DNA of 64,000 nt from Sva-07 sp963743825 (GTDB lineage: Bacteria > Actinomycetota > Acidimicrobiia > Acidimicrobiales > Ilumatobacteraceae). The notes beneath the pieces are model-generated. The model made no database searches and was not told the origin of the DNA. It saw only the letters and a list, made by a program, of their open reading frames with translations. Shown piece after piece: positions 1-9,349 of this stretch. Position 1 is the stretch's first letter. Every line of letters starts with the position of its first letter. The position numbers and the translations under genes were made by a program. The stretch spans positions 124,001 through 188,000 of the forward strand of contig CAVURC010000010.1 in assembly GCA_963743825.1 (NCBI GenBank). The letters are read 5' to 3'.

Positions 1-452
1 GCCTCGGCGCACTCACGGGCGAACAGCGCTACACGAATCAGGCCGACCGCATCCTCCAGTTGCTCGCCGGCCAGACAGCGAAGTCGACCGGCCAGTTCTC
101 CAATGCGTTCGTGGCGACAGACCTCCGCCGACGCGGCATCACCGAGGTGGTCGTCGTCGGCGATCGGCCCGATCTCGTGCGTCTCGCACATTCGATCTGG
201 CGGCCCGACACCGTGCTGGCCTGGGGTGAGCCCTACGACTCACCGCTGTGGCACGAACGTTCCGACGGTTTCGCCTACATCTGCCGTGAGTACGCATGCC
301 AGGCGCCGCAGGACACCGTGCAGGGCTTCGCCGAGACCCTCACCGGTCGAAAGGTGACCTTCGCCGGCGACACCATCACCCTCGATGCCGGTACCGAGGC
401 CGGTACCGAGGTCTCGAGCGACGAGGCAGCTACCAACCACCCCGGTGGATGA
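1..452 (+). CDS. C-terminal end of a thioredoxin-domain / YyaL (DUF255) family protein, partial
   Basis: The reading frame is open from base 3 to the stop at 450-452, so the gene starts before the window. The visible part is about 149 residues. It resembles the C-terminus of the YyaL/SSP411 family, large proteins with an N-terminal thioredoxin-like domain and an alpha/alpha toroid. The main support is the ending with YICREYACQAP followed by a short tail, which matches the conserved Cys-x4-Cys-containing end of that family. The biochemical role of the family is poorly defined. The last 23 bp overlap the convergent nitroreductase gene. A duplicated GTEAGTE stretch near the end is low-complexity tail. 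Confidence 0.6.
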   Translation, partial: LGALTGEQRYTNQADRILQLLAGQTAKSTGQFSNAFVATDLRRRGITEVVVVGDRPDLVRLAHSIWRPDTVLAWGEPYDSPLWHERSDGFAYICREYACQAPQDTVQGFAETLTGRKVTFAGDTITLDAGTEAGTEVSSDEAATNHPGG

Positions 453-1059
453 TCTGCGGCGGTCGTCGCCGGTCGCGGCCGGCACTGCGGCCCGACCCCA
501 CGGCTGAGCCGGCGGCCAACTCTCCGGTCGGGTCCGCACGATGACCGAGCGCGATGGCTCCGAGCAACTCGAGGCCAGTCGGAATCCCCAGTCGTTGACG
601 AAGCTCGCGCTCACCGCGAAACACTCCGAAGAACAGCGCCCCCAGGCCGGCATCCTCTGCGGCCAACAGCAACGTCATGACGGACATCGAGGCGTCGATC
701 GTCCAGTACGGCACCGGCCACGCCGAAGCGCCGGCACCGAGACCCGTCTGCGCCTTGTCGGGCTCGGCGTACCGATCGACGTACGCCTTCGAGTCGGCCA
801 GCGGCAGAGCGATCACCGGGGCATTGAGCAGCCGCTTCCAGCGAAACGAGTCGCGCTTCACCGCAGGCAGTGTCGTGTCCCAGAACATCGCCGTCTCCGC
901 CCCCTCGAGCACGACGAGATGCCAGCCCTGGGTCTTGCCGGCGCTCGGAGATCGGGCGGCCAGATCGACGAGGCCGTCGAGCACGCCGGGCGAGATCGAA
1001 CGGTCGTCGAACGCCCGGGTCATCCGCCGAGCCCGAACGACCTCGGCGAACTCGGTCAT
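430..1059 (-). CDS. Nitroreductase-family protein
   Basis: This 209-residue protein has the FMN-dependent nitroreductase fold. The N-terminal RRMTRAFDD stretch is the usual FMN phosphate-contacting segment (R-x-x-R-x-F). It is followed by LAARSPSAGKTQGWH and, near residue 140, LLAAEDAGLGALFFGVF, the family's core helix. The family reduces nitro compounds, quinones or flavins with NAD(P)H; the substrate here cannot be read from sequence. The last 25 or so residues are basic, low in complexity and overlap the end of the gene on the other strand. It lies 12 nt downstream of the next minus-strand gene, so it is probably the last gene of an operon that also holds dnaE. Confidence 0.85.
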   Translation of the reverse strand: MTEFAEVVRARRMTRAFDDRSISPGVLDGLVDLAARSPSAGKTQGWHLVVLEGAETAMFWDTTLPAVKRDSFRWKRLLNAPVIALPLADSKAYVDRYAEPDKAQTGLGAGASAWPVPYWTIDASMSVMTLLLAAEDAGLGALFFGVFRGERELRQRLGIPTGLELLGAIALGHRADPTGELAAGSAVGSGRSAGRDRRRPPQIIHRGGW

Positions 1060-1071
1060 GTCACGGATGAC

Positions 1072-1728
1072 TCAGCGCTTGCCGAGCTTCAAGAGATCCT
1101 CGGCCATGGTCCAGCCGTACACGACCATCGCACCACCCTTGCTGACCGGGACAGCCGAGAACATCTCGACGACGGCGGCGTCGATCTTCTCGGGCTTCGA
1201 CGACTCGTGATCGAGGTAGCCGTCAGCGCTCCCGCTGGCGGCAATGAACGAATTGGCGTCGTACTTGGCATCGACACCGAAGCGCTTGGCCAGGCGACGG
1301 CCCCACGCCCGCTCTTCACCAACAGCGTTCGAACCGGGCGACGGCGTGACTTCTCGCAGATCCTTGAACGCTTCGAGGCCGTCAGCATTGACGAAACGGC
1401 ACCCGACCACCACGTCCTCGTCGGGGAACGCCATCAGCGCTCGGTGATAGGCCTCACCGACGAGTCCGCGAAGCACCTGATCGCGCTTCGACGAACGCTT
1501 CACCGACATCAACCCGATCAGCACGCACGGCGTACCGCCGATGCGCTCGAGGGTGGAGAACGTGAACCCGTGCAACGCACCGCCGAAGCGGGCGGTGGTG
1601 ATCAGGACCCAGTCCTCTTTGGCCTTGGAGAGCTGCCCGGCGCTGAACGCGTCCTCCATCGACGCCAATTCGTCGAGGTCGGAATCCGTCAGCGCTGCAG
1701 CGTCGTTGGTCGAGACGTCGAGTGCCAT
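1072..1728 (-). CDS. Conserved protein of unknown function downstream of dnaE
   Basis: I do not recognise the family. The frame is open to 1758, but I start it at the ATG at 1728 because that avoids overlapping the dnaE stop and gives a natural N-terminus (MALDVSTND); this yields 218 residues. The middle (GFTFSTLERIGGTPCVLIGLMSV, residues about 50-70) alternates beta and alpha character and could be a GNAT-like fold, but no acetyl-CoA motif is clear. There is no signal peptide or membrane segment. The 10-nt gap after dnaE and 12-nt gap before the nitroreductase suggest co-transcription. Confidence 0.6.
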   Translation of the reverse strand: MALDVSTNDAAALTDSDLDELASMEDAFSAGQLSKAKEDWVLITTARFGGALHGFTFSTLERIGGTPCVLIGLMSVKRSSKRDQVLRGLVGEAYHRALMAFPDEDVVVGCRFVNADGLEAFKDLREVTPSPGSNAVGEERAWGRRLAKRFGVDAKYDANSFIAASGSADGYLDHESSKPEKIDAAVVEMFSAVPVSKGGAMVVYGWTMAEDLLKLGKR

Positions 1729-1738
1729 TCGTCCTATT

Positions 1739-4700
1739 CTACAGCAGCACCGCCTCATGTCCGAAGGCCATGCGGAGTTCGCCCACGGAACGGTCGAGAT
1801 CGACCCGGAACTCGTCGGCCAACTTGAGCACTTTGCCCTGCCCGATGTCGACCATCACCACCGAGTCGCCCGGGTGTTCGCGCAGGATGCGCTTCAGACG
1901 CTGAATCTTGAGTTCGTCGAGCGACGTCGACGGCAGCCGGAGGCGCAATGGCGCCGCCGGCCCGTCGGTCAATCCGGACAGGACGGTGACCGTCTGGCCG
2001 ATGAGGCCGAAGCGCGATTCGTCGCGCCGGTCGAGTCGGCCCTTGACGGCCACGATGAGGTCGTCTTCGAGCTTGTGGCCCTGTTCGGCGAGCGTGCGGG
2101 GAAAGATCGTCACCTCGATCGACGCATCGAGGTCCTCCAGCAGGAAGACCGCCATCTGATCGCCCTTCTTCGTGAACTTGCGAGCCAGGTTCGTGATGAC
2201 GCCGCCGACGACCACGTTGGCGCCGTCGTCCATCGTCTGCAGGTCGAGCACCGAGTGCTCCACCTTGCGCCGCAGCGCCGCCTCGACCCCGAACAGCGGG
2301 TGATCCGACACGTACAGACCGAGCATCTCCTTCTCGTAGCGCAACTGTTCGGTCTTGTCGAATGCGAGCTCCGGGATCTCGGTGCGTTCGTCGAACCCTT
2401 CGCCACTCGACGCGTCCGTCTCGGCCCCTACACCGTCGGATGGGTCGCCCCAGTCGCCGAACAGGCTCATCACACCCTTCTCACGCTCACGACGGCGCTT
2501 CACCGTGGTGTCGATGATGTGTTCGAACACCGTCAGCAGGCCGCGCCGGGTGTGACCGAGCGTGTCGAAGGCTCCGCCCTTGATCAACGACTCGATCGTT
2601 CGTTTGTTGAGCACCGGTTCGGGCACCCGCTCGACGAAGTCGTGAAAGCTCGTGAACTGGCCGTTCTCGTCACGTTCGGCGATCAGCAGCTCGACGAGGG
2701 CTTCGCCCACGTTGCGCACCGCCGACAGCCCGAACGTGATCGCACCGGGGCTCCCGAGGGGCAGCGACACGCCGAGCGGGACATCGGACGGGGCGAGCAC
2801 ACCGAAGTTCGACATCGACCGGTTCACATCGGGCGGGAGCACCTTGATGGCCATCGACCGGCAGTCGGCGAGGTACGTCGCAGCCTTGTCGAGGTTGCTC
2901 TTGACGCTCGTGAGCAGACATGCCAGGTACTCGACCGGGAAGTTCGCCTTCAGATAGGCGGTCTGATAGGTGACGAGCCCGTAACCGAACGAATGGCTCT
3001 TCGCGAACGTGTAGTCGGCGAACTTCTCGATGATGTCGAACAACTGCTTGCCGAGGAGTTCGCCGTAGCCCTCCTTGACCACCCCGGCTTCGAAGGTGAC
3101 CCGTTCGGCGACCATCATCTCGCGGATCTTCTTGCCGACGGCCTTTCGGAGATTGTCCGCCTCGGCGAGGCTGTAGCCGGCGAACTTCTGCGCCACCCGC
3201 ATCACGCTCTCCTGATAGATCATCAGGCCGTACGTGTCACCCAGCACCGCTTCGGCGTCGGGATGGAAGTACTCGACGGGCTTGCGGGCATTCTTGCGAT
3301 CGGCGTAGTCGTAGTGCATGTTGACGCCCATGGGGCCGGGCCGGTAGAGCGCGATCAAGGCCGCCACATCCTCGAACGAGTTCGGGGCGAGCGCCCGCAG
3401 CAGCTGGCGCATCGGCGGCGACTCCAGCTGGAACACCCCGATCGTGTCGCCACGTGACAGCAGCGCGAACGTGGCCGGATCGTCGAGCGAGATCTCCTCG
3501 ACGATGAAGTCGGGATCACGGAGGCGCCGGATCATCGTCTCTGCGTCGGTGATCACGTCGAGGTTTCGCAGCCCGAGGAAGTCCATCTTGAGCAGCCCGA
3601 GGTCTTCGATCCCGTGCATCTCGTACTGCGTCACCACGGGCGCGTCGGCAGGGTCCTGTCCCGATTCCGGCTTTCGCTGGATCGGCACGTAGTCGGTGAC
3701 GGGCTCCTTGGTGATCACCACGGCCGCGGCGTGGATCCCGTCGGAGCGCTTCAACCCTTCGAGCCCTCGTGCCACGTCGATGACCCGTTTGAGGTCGTCG
3801 TCGGAGTCGTACATCGCTCGCAGGTCAGCCGCTGCCTTGTACCCCTCGGCGTACTTGGGGTTCTGCTCGAAGCAGTACTTCAGCGGCGTATCGCGGCCCA
3901 TCACCATCGGCGGCATCGCCTTGGCGAGCTTGTCGCCGACACCGTACGGGTACCCGAGCACTCGCGCCGCGTCACGCACGGCGTTGCGGGCCTTGATCGT
4001 GCCGAAGGTGATGATCTGTGCGACGTGGTCACGTCCGTAGCGCTCGGCCGCGTACCGGATCATCTCGTCGCGGTAACGCGAGTCGAAGTCCATGTCGATG
4101 TCGGGCATCGAGATGCGGCTCGGGTTCAGGAACCGTTCGAAGAGCAGGTCGTACTTGATCGGATCGAGGTCGGTGATCTGCAAGGAGTACGCCACCGCGC
4201 AGCCGGCCGCGGATCCTCGACCCGGGCCCGACGCGGATACGCGAGTCGCGGGCGTGCTTGATGAGATCCCACGTGATCAGGAAATACGACGCGAACCCCA
4301 TGTCGTTGATGGTCTTCAGCTCGAATGCCAGCCGCTCCTCGACGTCGGCCGACAGGTTGTCGCCCCAGCGCTTGCGGGCGCCCTCGTAGGTGAGATGCCG
4401 GAGATACGCGACGTCGTTCTCGAACCCCTCCGGCACCGGGAAGTCAGGCAGCAACGGCTTGCCGAACTCGATCTCGAGTTCGGCGCGCTCGGCGATCCAC
4501 AGCGTGTTGTCGCAGGCGGAGGGCACCTCACGAAACAGGTACCGCATCTCGGCCGGCGACTTCAGGTAGTGCTCGCTGCCCTCGAATTTGAAGCGCTTGA
4601 CGTCGGAGAGCAGGGCCCCGGTCTGAACACACAGGAGCGCATCGTGCGACTCGTGGTCGTGCTGGTGCGTGTAATGGCTGTCGTTCGTGGCCAGCAACGG

Positions 4701-5339
4701 CGCGCCGATCTTCTTGGCGATCTCCAGCAGCTTCGGGTTGGTGTCGCGTTGGGCCTGGAGCCCGTGGTCCTGCAGTTCGACGAACAGGTTGTCGCGCCCG
4801 AAGATGTCCTGCAGGCGCGCCGCCTTGTCGATGGCGCCCTTCTCATCGCCGTTGAGGAGCGCCTGGAGCACCTGTCCGCCGAGGCAGCCGGTGGTGGCGA
4901 TGAGTCCGTCGGAGTACTTCTCGAGCAGCTCCCAGTCCATCCGGGGCTTGTAGTAGTACCCCTCCATGAACGCCAGGCTCGACAACTGGATCAGGTTCTT
5001 GTACCCGGTCTGGTTCTCGGCCAGGAGCGTCAAGTGGTAGTAGAGCTTCTTGCCGCCCTCCGTGTCGCCGCCCGAGTCGTCGATTCGCCCGCGTCGAGTG
5101 GGTCGTTCGGTGCGGCTGTCGTAGGCCATGTACGCCTCGGTGCCGATGATCGGCTTGATCCCCTGCTTGTTGCACTCCTTGTAGAAGTCCAACGTGCCGT
5201 ACATGTTGCCGTGGTCGGTCATCCCGATCGCCGGCATGCCGTCACGCACCGCCTTGGCCACCAGTTCGTCCAGCCGCGCCGCCCCGTCGAGCATCGAGAA
5301 CTCGGTGTGGACGTGGAGGTGGGTGAAGGAATCGGTCAC
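1739..5339 (-). CDS. dnaE: DNA polymerase III alpha subunit DnaE, with one frameshift at about 4220
   Basis: This is the replicative polymerase, joining dNTPs at the fork. The GTG at 5339 opens directly into FTHLHVHTEFSMLDG, the PHP-domain start, so the 52 residues upstream in the same frame are excluded. The frame breaks in the conserved polymerase motif: it reads RVGPG, then after one extra base (the A at about 4220 on the plus strand) RGSAAGCAVAYSLQITDLD. Removing that base gives about 1,199 residues, the normal length. Downstream are the catalytic PDIDMDFDSRYRD motif, the tau/beta-interaction half and an OB domain (VVVGGVITNLARKFTKKG). No slippery site or second start is evident at the break. 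It is probably a sequence error, since this gene is essential. Confidence 0.93.
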
Positions 5340-5561
5340 GGATCTTGCTCTCGAATTACTTGGATGTGGTTCGACACTAGCGCTCGCGCTCCGGTCTCCG
5401 TTCACGGGTCCTGTCACCGGCGAAGCACCACGGCTGCGGCCTTCGGCCGGTCCCTGGCGCTCCCCCGGCGCCACCCGTTCACTGGTCGCAGCCACTCAAT
5501 GCAGCCACGATCACGACGACATCTACCGATTCGTGGCCGGTTCCTTTGGGGTTGGGCTGGG

Positions 5562-6068
5562 CTAGAGGTAGGTGCCGGGGCGGTCTTGGCTCTGCTCGCC
5601 GGGTTGAGGGGGCGTCATCTGGCCGCCGGGGAGCTGGCGCATTTCCTGGAGCTGTTGTCTGGCGGCGAACTGCTGGGCCATCAAGGTGGCCTGAATGCCG
5701 TGGAACAGGCCCTCCAACCAGCCGACGAGTTGGGCCTTTGCGATGCGCAGCTCCGACTCGCTCGGCACTTCACCTTCGCCGAAGGGCAGCGCGAGGGAGT
5801 TGAGTTCGTCCTGCAGGTCGGGCGACAACGCCTCGGAGAGCTCCATGATCGAGCGGTCGTAGATCTCCGCCAGCCGCTCGCGCGACGCCTCGTCGAGCGA
5901 CGATGCCCTGACCTCCTCCAGCAACTGCTTCACCATCGACCCGATGCGCATCACCTTGGCCGGCGACGTCACCATCTCCTCGGGCTCGGGGCTCTCGGCC
6001 AGGATCGCCGAGTCACTCGTGGTGACCTCGTCGGGAATGATTGGCTCAGCGCCGTCACTGTCGATCAT
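5562..6068 (-). CDS. bpa: Bacterial proteasome activator (Bpa/PafE family)
   Basis: The 168-residue product matches the actinobacterial ATP-independent proteasome activator, a ring protein that opens the 20S gate and feeds unfolded substrates. The core signature is complete: SPAKVMRIGSMVKQLLEEVR at residues about 35-54, the LDEASRERLAEIYDRSI helix, then LRIAKAQLVGWLEGLFHGIQ. The C-terminus ends in GTYL. In mycobacteria the family ends in GQYL, the motif that docks into alpha-subunit pockets, so the tail looks functional. The acidic N-terminal 30 residues are likely disordered. No proteasome or Pup genes are in this window. It lies 21 nt downstream of the phosphatase-fold gene and 222 nt upstream of dnaE. 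Confidence 0.9.
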   Translation of the reverse strand: MIDSDGAEPIIPDEVTTSDSAILAESPEPEEMVTSPAKVMRIGSMVKQLLEEVRASSLDEASRERLAEIYDRSIMELSEALSPDLQDELNSLALPFGEGEVPSESELRIAKAQLVGWLEGLFHGIQATLMAQQFAARQQLQEMRQLPGGQMTPPQPGEQSQDRPGTYL

Positions 6069-6089
6069 GTCTGCCTTTCTACCCGGGCA

Positions 6090-7202
6090 TCAGGCCGACG
6101 CACCGACCAGCGGCACGTTGACCTCGGCCGACGTCAGCGATCCGTGCCGGCACACCAGTTCGAACGGGCCCGTATCGGCGGGATCGTGGAAGCTCACGGG
6201 CTCGAACGCCACGAGCGCGACATCACCCAGACGAGAACGCACCGCCGGGGCCATCGATGGGCCGAACCACTGCTCGTCGAGCGTCTGCTCGCGTGTCGCC
6301 ACCCAGGCCAGGTGGCCGACTTCGGCCTCGGCGACCGCAGCCACGTCGTCGACGGCGCCCTTCGCGACGTGCAGCCACCGAAAGCGCCCCTCACCCGACT
6401 GGAAGGCCACGTTCGCCAGCAGTTCCCTCGAGGGCACGACGATCCGGTCGCCGACGTCCACCTGCCCATGGTCGGCCGTCACCAGCAGCGTGGTCCCCGT
6501 CGGCAACGCCGCCAACAGATCAGCCACCAACGAATCGGCCGCACGCAGCTCTGCCTCGTAGTACGGGCCGAAGCCGCGCTCGTGAGCGATCTTGTCGATG
6601 CCGCCGTAGTAGCAGTACACGAAGCGCTCACCGGCTTCGACCTGGCGACGTGCCTCCACCGCGATCGACGACGCGGCGCGCCACCCAACAGGTACACACC
6701 CACGCAGATGTGCCTCGCTGAACGCAGAATTCTGCAACTCGGCCGGGCTGACGACCGGCACGGTCTGGCCGAGGAACGGATCGAACGGCTGCACATCGTG
6801 CGGAGGGTGGGATCGACGCACGGGTTGATCGCCCACACACCATCGCAGCACGTTCACGATCTCGCCACCGAGCACCATCCGATACCCGATCAGGCCGTGC
6901 TCTGCCGGAGTCAGGCCCGTGGTGATCGAGCACAACGCCGTCGCCGTGGTCGTCGGGGCGACGGTGTGGATCGGGCCGCCGACCATCGAGGCGACGGTGG
7001 GAAGCTGCGCACGATGGTCCTGCAATTGATCCCAACCGAGACCATCGAGCACCAGCAGCACGACGCTGCGAGCAGTACGCACCGGCTCCGGCATCCACGC
7101 GGGAAGTCCGGAGGTCCACGACGTCGGGCCCAAGAGGGCCGACACGATCCCTCGCACGTTGGCACCGGCGTAATCCGGAATGATCGGGCCGCCCGTCGTC
7201 AC
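6090..7202 (-). CDS. Alkaline phosphatase-superfamily protein (nucleotide pyrophosphatase / phosphodiesterase type)
   Basis: The 370-residue protein belongs to the metal-dependent alkaline phosphatase superfamily. VVLLVLDGLGWDQL supplies the first metal-binding Asp, APTTTATALCSITTGL the nucleophile region, YYGGIDKIAHERG and LLVTADHGQVDVG the remaining metal ligands. This matches nucleotide pyrophosphatase/phosphodiesterases; substrate is unknown. The frame is open to 7409 but that would run into the divergent regulator, and the N-terminal residues there are compositionally wrong. The GTG at 7202 gives a normal N-terminus. There is no signal peptide, so it appears cytoplasmic. It shares an 83-bp divergent gap with the Rrf2 gene and is followed by bpa. 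Confidence 0.8.
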   Translation of the reverse strand: MTTGGPIIPDYAGANVRGIVSALLGPTSWTSGLPAWMPEPVRTARSVVLLVLDGLGWDQLQDHRAQLPTVASMVGGPIHTVAPTTTATALCSITTGLTPAEHGLIGYRMVLGGEIVNVLRWCVGDQPVRRSHPPHDVQPFDPFLGQTVPVVSPAELQNSAFSEAHLRGCVPVGWRAASSIAVEARRQVEAGERFVYCYYGGIDKIAHERGFGPYYEAELRAADSLVADLLAALPTGTTLLVTADHGQVDVGDRIVVPSRELLANVAFQSGEGRFRWLHVAKGAVDDVAAVAEAEVGHLAWVATREQTLDEQWFGPSMAPAVRSRLGDVALVAFEPVSFHDPADTGPFELVCRHGSLTSAEVNVPLVGASA

Positions 7203-7273
7203 CCGTGCAGTCCACCACGTCGACGACACCGGCGACAAGCGCTGCGAAAGCCGTCTGCGGGCCGGCCACTGAA

Positions 7274-7279
7274 TAGGGT
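7274..7279 (+). promoter_or_regulatory. TAGGGT -10 box for the Rrf2 gene (leaderless start)
   Basis: TAGGGT fits the actinobacterial TANNNT -10 consensus and stands exactly 6 nt before the GTG at 7286. Transcription would then begin at or next to the start codon. No Shine-Dalgarno sequence precedes the GTG. The same spacing recurs before several other genes in the window. Confidence 0.5.
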
Positions 7280-7285
7280 GACGGT

Positions 7286-7720
7286 GTGCGGATCTCGACT
7301 CGCGGTGACTATGCCAGCAGGGCCCTGCTGTCGTTGACGTTGCACGGCGACGAGGCAGGACCCACATCGGTGCGTGACATCGCGGAGCGCACCGCACTCC
7401 CCCAGCCATACCTCGAGCAGATCCTCCTCGCCCTGAAGGGTGCGGGGCTGGTGCGTTCCAAGCGCGGGGTGGGTGGCGGCTACGTCCTCGCCCGACCGGC
7501 CGAGGAGATCCGACTGTCCGAGATCGTGTCAGCGGTCGACGGGCCGATCACGCTCGGCGACTTCGGCCAGCCCCACCAGGACGGCTCCTGCGACCACGAG
7601 GGCCAGTGCGTCCTGCTCGGCATCTGGAATCAGGCCGGCGATCACATGCGCACCTACCTCGAGGGCTTCACCCTCGCAAACATCGCCGACATCGCCCGCG
7701 GCGACGCCCCCTGGCCGTAA
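7286..7720 (+). CDS. Rrf2-family transcriptional regulator
   Basis: A 144-residue Rrf2-type regulator with an N-terminal winged helix: MRISTRGDYASRALL, LPQPYLEQILLALKGAGLV as the recognition region, and the wing SKRGVGGGYVLARP. Rrf2 proteins sense Fe-S clusters, redox state or nitric oxide, often through three cysteines. Here only two are present, in SCDHEGQC (spaced C-x5-C near residues 106-112), and the usual third Cys is missing. Cluster ligation would therefore need another residue, or the protein responds to something else. Start is GTG 7286, supported by a -10 box at the right distance. It is divergent from the phosphatase-fold gene and could regulate it or itself. Confidence 0.88.
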   Translation: MRISTRGDYASRALLSLTLHGDEAGPTSVRDIAERTALPQPYLEQILLALKGAGLVRSKRGVGGGYVLARPAEEIRLSEIVSAVDGPITLGDFGQPHQDGSCDHEGQCVLLGIWNQAGDHMRTYLEGFTLANIADIARGDAPWP

Positions 7721-7789
7721 CACTTGCTCGGCCTCACCACGAGTCGTAGCGCCGCGATCGGGATCGGCCTCGTCCGGCTCGTCGCTGGC

Positions 7790-7882
7790 GCTTCCCTCGC
7801 CGGCGTGACTCAGGCGCTTCCCTCCCCGGCGTGAATCAGGTGCTTCCCTCGCCGGCGTGACTCAGGCGCTTCCCTCGCCGGC
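7790..7882. repeat. 26-bp tandem repeat, four copies, in a convergent gap
   Basis: The block gcttccctcgccggc begins at 7790, 7816, 7842 and 7868, exactly 26 bp apart. Between the blocks stands gtgactcaggc or a one- or two-base variant. The array fills most of the gap between the convergent Rrf2 and rluA-family genes. The unit carries the palindrome GCCGGC but no long hairpin. Without unique spacers it is not a CRISPR array. Confidence 0.85.
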
Positions 7883-7890
7883 TGTCACTC

Positions 7891-8811
7891 TCAGACCTCG
7901 GCGGCGGCGAGCCAGGCGGCCAGGTCGGGCGCGAGTGGGCTGGTGAACGTGACACGTTCGCCGGTGGTGGGATGCACGAACGCCAACTCGGCGGCGTGGA
8001 GGAACGGACGGGTCAACCCGAGCGTCGGGCGACGTTGGCTGTAGGTCGGATCGCCGACCAGCGGATGATTGATCGACGCCAGGTGGACACGGATCTGGTG
8101 CGTGCGTCCCGTCTCGAGGCGACATTCGAGACGTGACACGACGGCCGGGTTCGAGTACGTGCCGATCACCCGATAGTCGGTTCGAGCCGGGCGCCCTGCG
8201 GCCACGACAGCCATCTTCAGCGGATCACCCCGATCGCGACCGATCGGTGCATCGATGATGCCGTGTGGCGCATCGGGCACTCCCCACACCACGGCGTCAT
8301 AGCGTCGCGTTGCGCTGTGATCTGCGAACTGGTCGATGAGATGTTCGGCCGCCTCGTCGGTGCGAGCGACCACCAGGAGCCCGGAACTCCCCGCGTCGAG
8401 ACGGTGGACGATGCCCGGCCGGACGGGATCCTCACCCACCCCTTCGATGTCGGGATAGCGAGCGAGCAGCCCGCTCACGAGCGTGCCGTCGAGGTTTCCG
8501 GCGCCCGGGTGCACCACGAGCCCGGCCGGCTTGTCGACCACGATGACCGTGTCGTCTTCGTACACGACGCCGAACTGGACTGAGATGTCAGCAGTCGGCA
8601 ACACCGGGCCCGGCACGGCGCTCGGGTCGACTTCGACCTCCTGGCCCTCGACGAGTCGGACCTTGCCCGATGCAGCAGGCTCGCCGTCGACGCGCACACC
8701 GCCCGCGGCAATCGTTGCTGCCGCCTCGGCTCGACTGAGATCGCCGATCAACGCAACGATGCGATCGAGTCGTTCCCCGGCGAGCGCCGCCGGCACCTGC
8801 TCGACGATCAC
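7891..8811 (-). CDS. rluD: RluA-family pseudouridine synthase (RluD-like)
   Basis: This enzyme isomerises uridine to pseudouridine in RNA, for RluD in the large-subunit rRNA helix 69. It has an N-terminal S4-like RNA-binding domain (ERLDRIVALIGDLSRAEA, residues 13-30) and the synthase domain with the catalytic motif HRLDAGSSGLLV, the catalytic Asp being residue 139. LETGRTHQIRVHL and HPLVGDPTY follow as expected. Length is 306 residues. The start is the GTG at 8811, which overlaps the lspA stop as GTGA; the open frame upstream is lspA shadow. The lspA-rluD pairing is conserved in Actinobacteria. Target specificity (RluD against other RluA members) is inferred only from context. Confidence 0.88.
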   Translation of the reverse strand: MIVEQVPAALAGERLDRIVALIGDLSRAEAAATIAAGGVRVDGEPAASGKVRLVEGQEVEVDPSAVPGPVLPTADISVQFGVVYEDDTVIVVDKPAGLVVHPGAGNLDGTLVSGLLARYPDIEGVGEDPVRPGIVHRLDAGSSGLLVVARTDEAAEHLIDQFADHSATRRYDAVVWGVPDAPHGIIDAPIGRDRGDPLKMAVVAAGRPARTDYRVIGTYSNPAVVSRLECRLETGRTHQIRVHLASINHPLVGDPTYSQRRPTLGLTRPFLHAAELAFVHPTTGERVTFTSPLAPDLAAWLAAAEV

Positions 8812-9344
8812 GCCGGCGATCCCCGCTCGGCCTCGGACTGCGATTCGCCGTCGACCGGGACTGCTTCGGCGTGCTTGTGAGCCCGTGCCGACAAGATGCT
8901 GCCGAGGATCAACAACGCGGCTCCGATGTTGACGGCCATGTCGGCGACATTGAAGATCGGGAACCACTGCAGGTCGATGAAGTCGACCACGGCCCCGTTG
9001 AGCCATGCGTCGCCGCGGAACAGCCGGTCGATCAGGTTGCCGGCGGCACCGCCGATCAACAGCCCCATGCCGACAGTGCTGAGTTTGCTCGTCTGATCAC
9101 GAAGCGACACGAGCAGGTAGACGATCACCACGGTCGCGACCACGCCGATCACCGGCCCCAGCCCACGTCCCTGCCCGAACGCCATGCCGTTGTTGAACGC
9201 CAGGTTGAACCGCAGGGTCCACACCAGGTCGATCACTCGATCGGTTCCGAGTGACGTGACGGCCCAATGCTTGGCGAGTTGATCGACAACGACGACACCG
9301 GCGGCGATGACGACCGGCGTACGCCATGCGCCGAGTGAAGGCAT
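8808..9344 (-). CDS. lspA: Lipoprotein signal peptidase II
   Basis: LspA cleaves the signal peptide of prolipoproteins in the cytoplasmic membrane after lipid attachment to the lipobox Cys. The 178-residue protein has four predicted membrane segments and all family blocks: DQLAKHWAV, FNLAFNNGMAFG, GGAAGNLIDRL and VVDFIDLQWFPIFNVADMA. The two catalytic aspartates are residues 121 and 135. The C-terminal 30 residues (about 149-178) are a hydrophilic tail. Start ATG 9344 is 5 nt after the upstream stop. A substrate candidate in this window is the GerMN lipoprotein at 46.1 kb. Confidence 0.95.
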   Translation of the reverse strand: MPSLGAWRTPVVIAAGVVVVDQLAKHWAVTSLGTDRVIDLVWTLRFNLAFNNGMAFGQGRGLGPVIGVVATVVIVYLLVSLRDQTSKLSTVGMGLLIGGAAGNLIDRLFRGDAWLNGAVVDFIDLQWFPIFNVADMAVNIGAALLILGSILSARAHKHAEAVPVDGESQSEAERGSPA

Positions 9345-9349
9345 CCCGA

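Noticed and set aside
4200..4230. Programmed frameshift in dnaE
   Set aside because: No slippery heptamer, pausing structure or second start is visible, and one removed base restores the motif exactly. Other genes show the same kind of break.
4092..7337. A 1,081-residue open frame on the plus strand
   Set aside because: It lies antisense to dnaE, bpa and the phosphatase-fold gene. High GC keeps antisense frames open; it has no recognisable domain.
7790..7882. CRISPR array
   Set aside because: The 26-bp units are direct tandem copies without unique spacers, and no cas genes are in the window.
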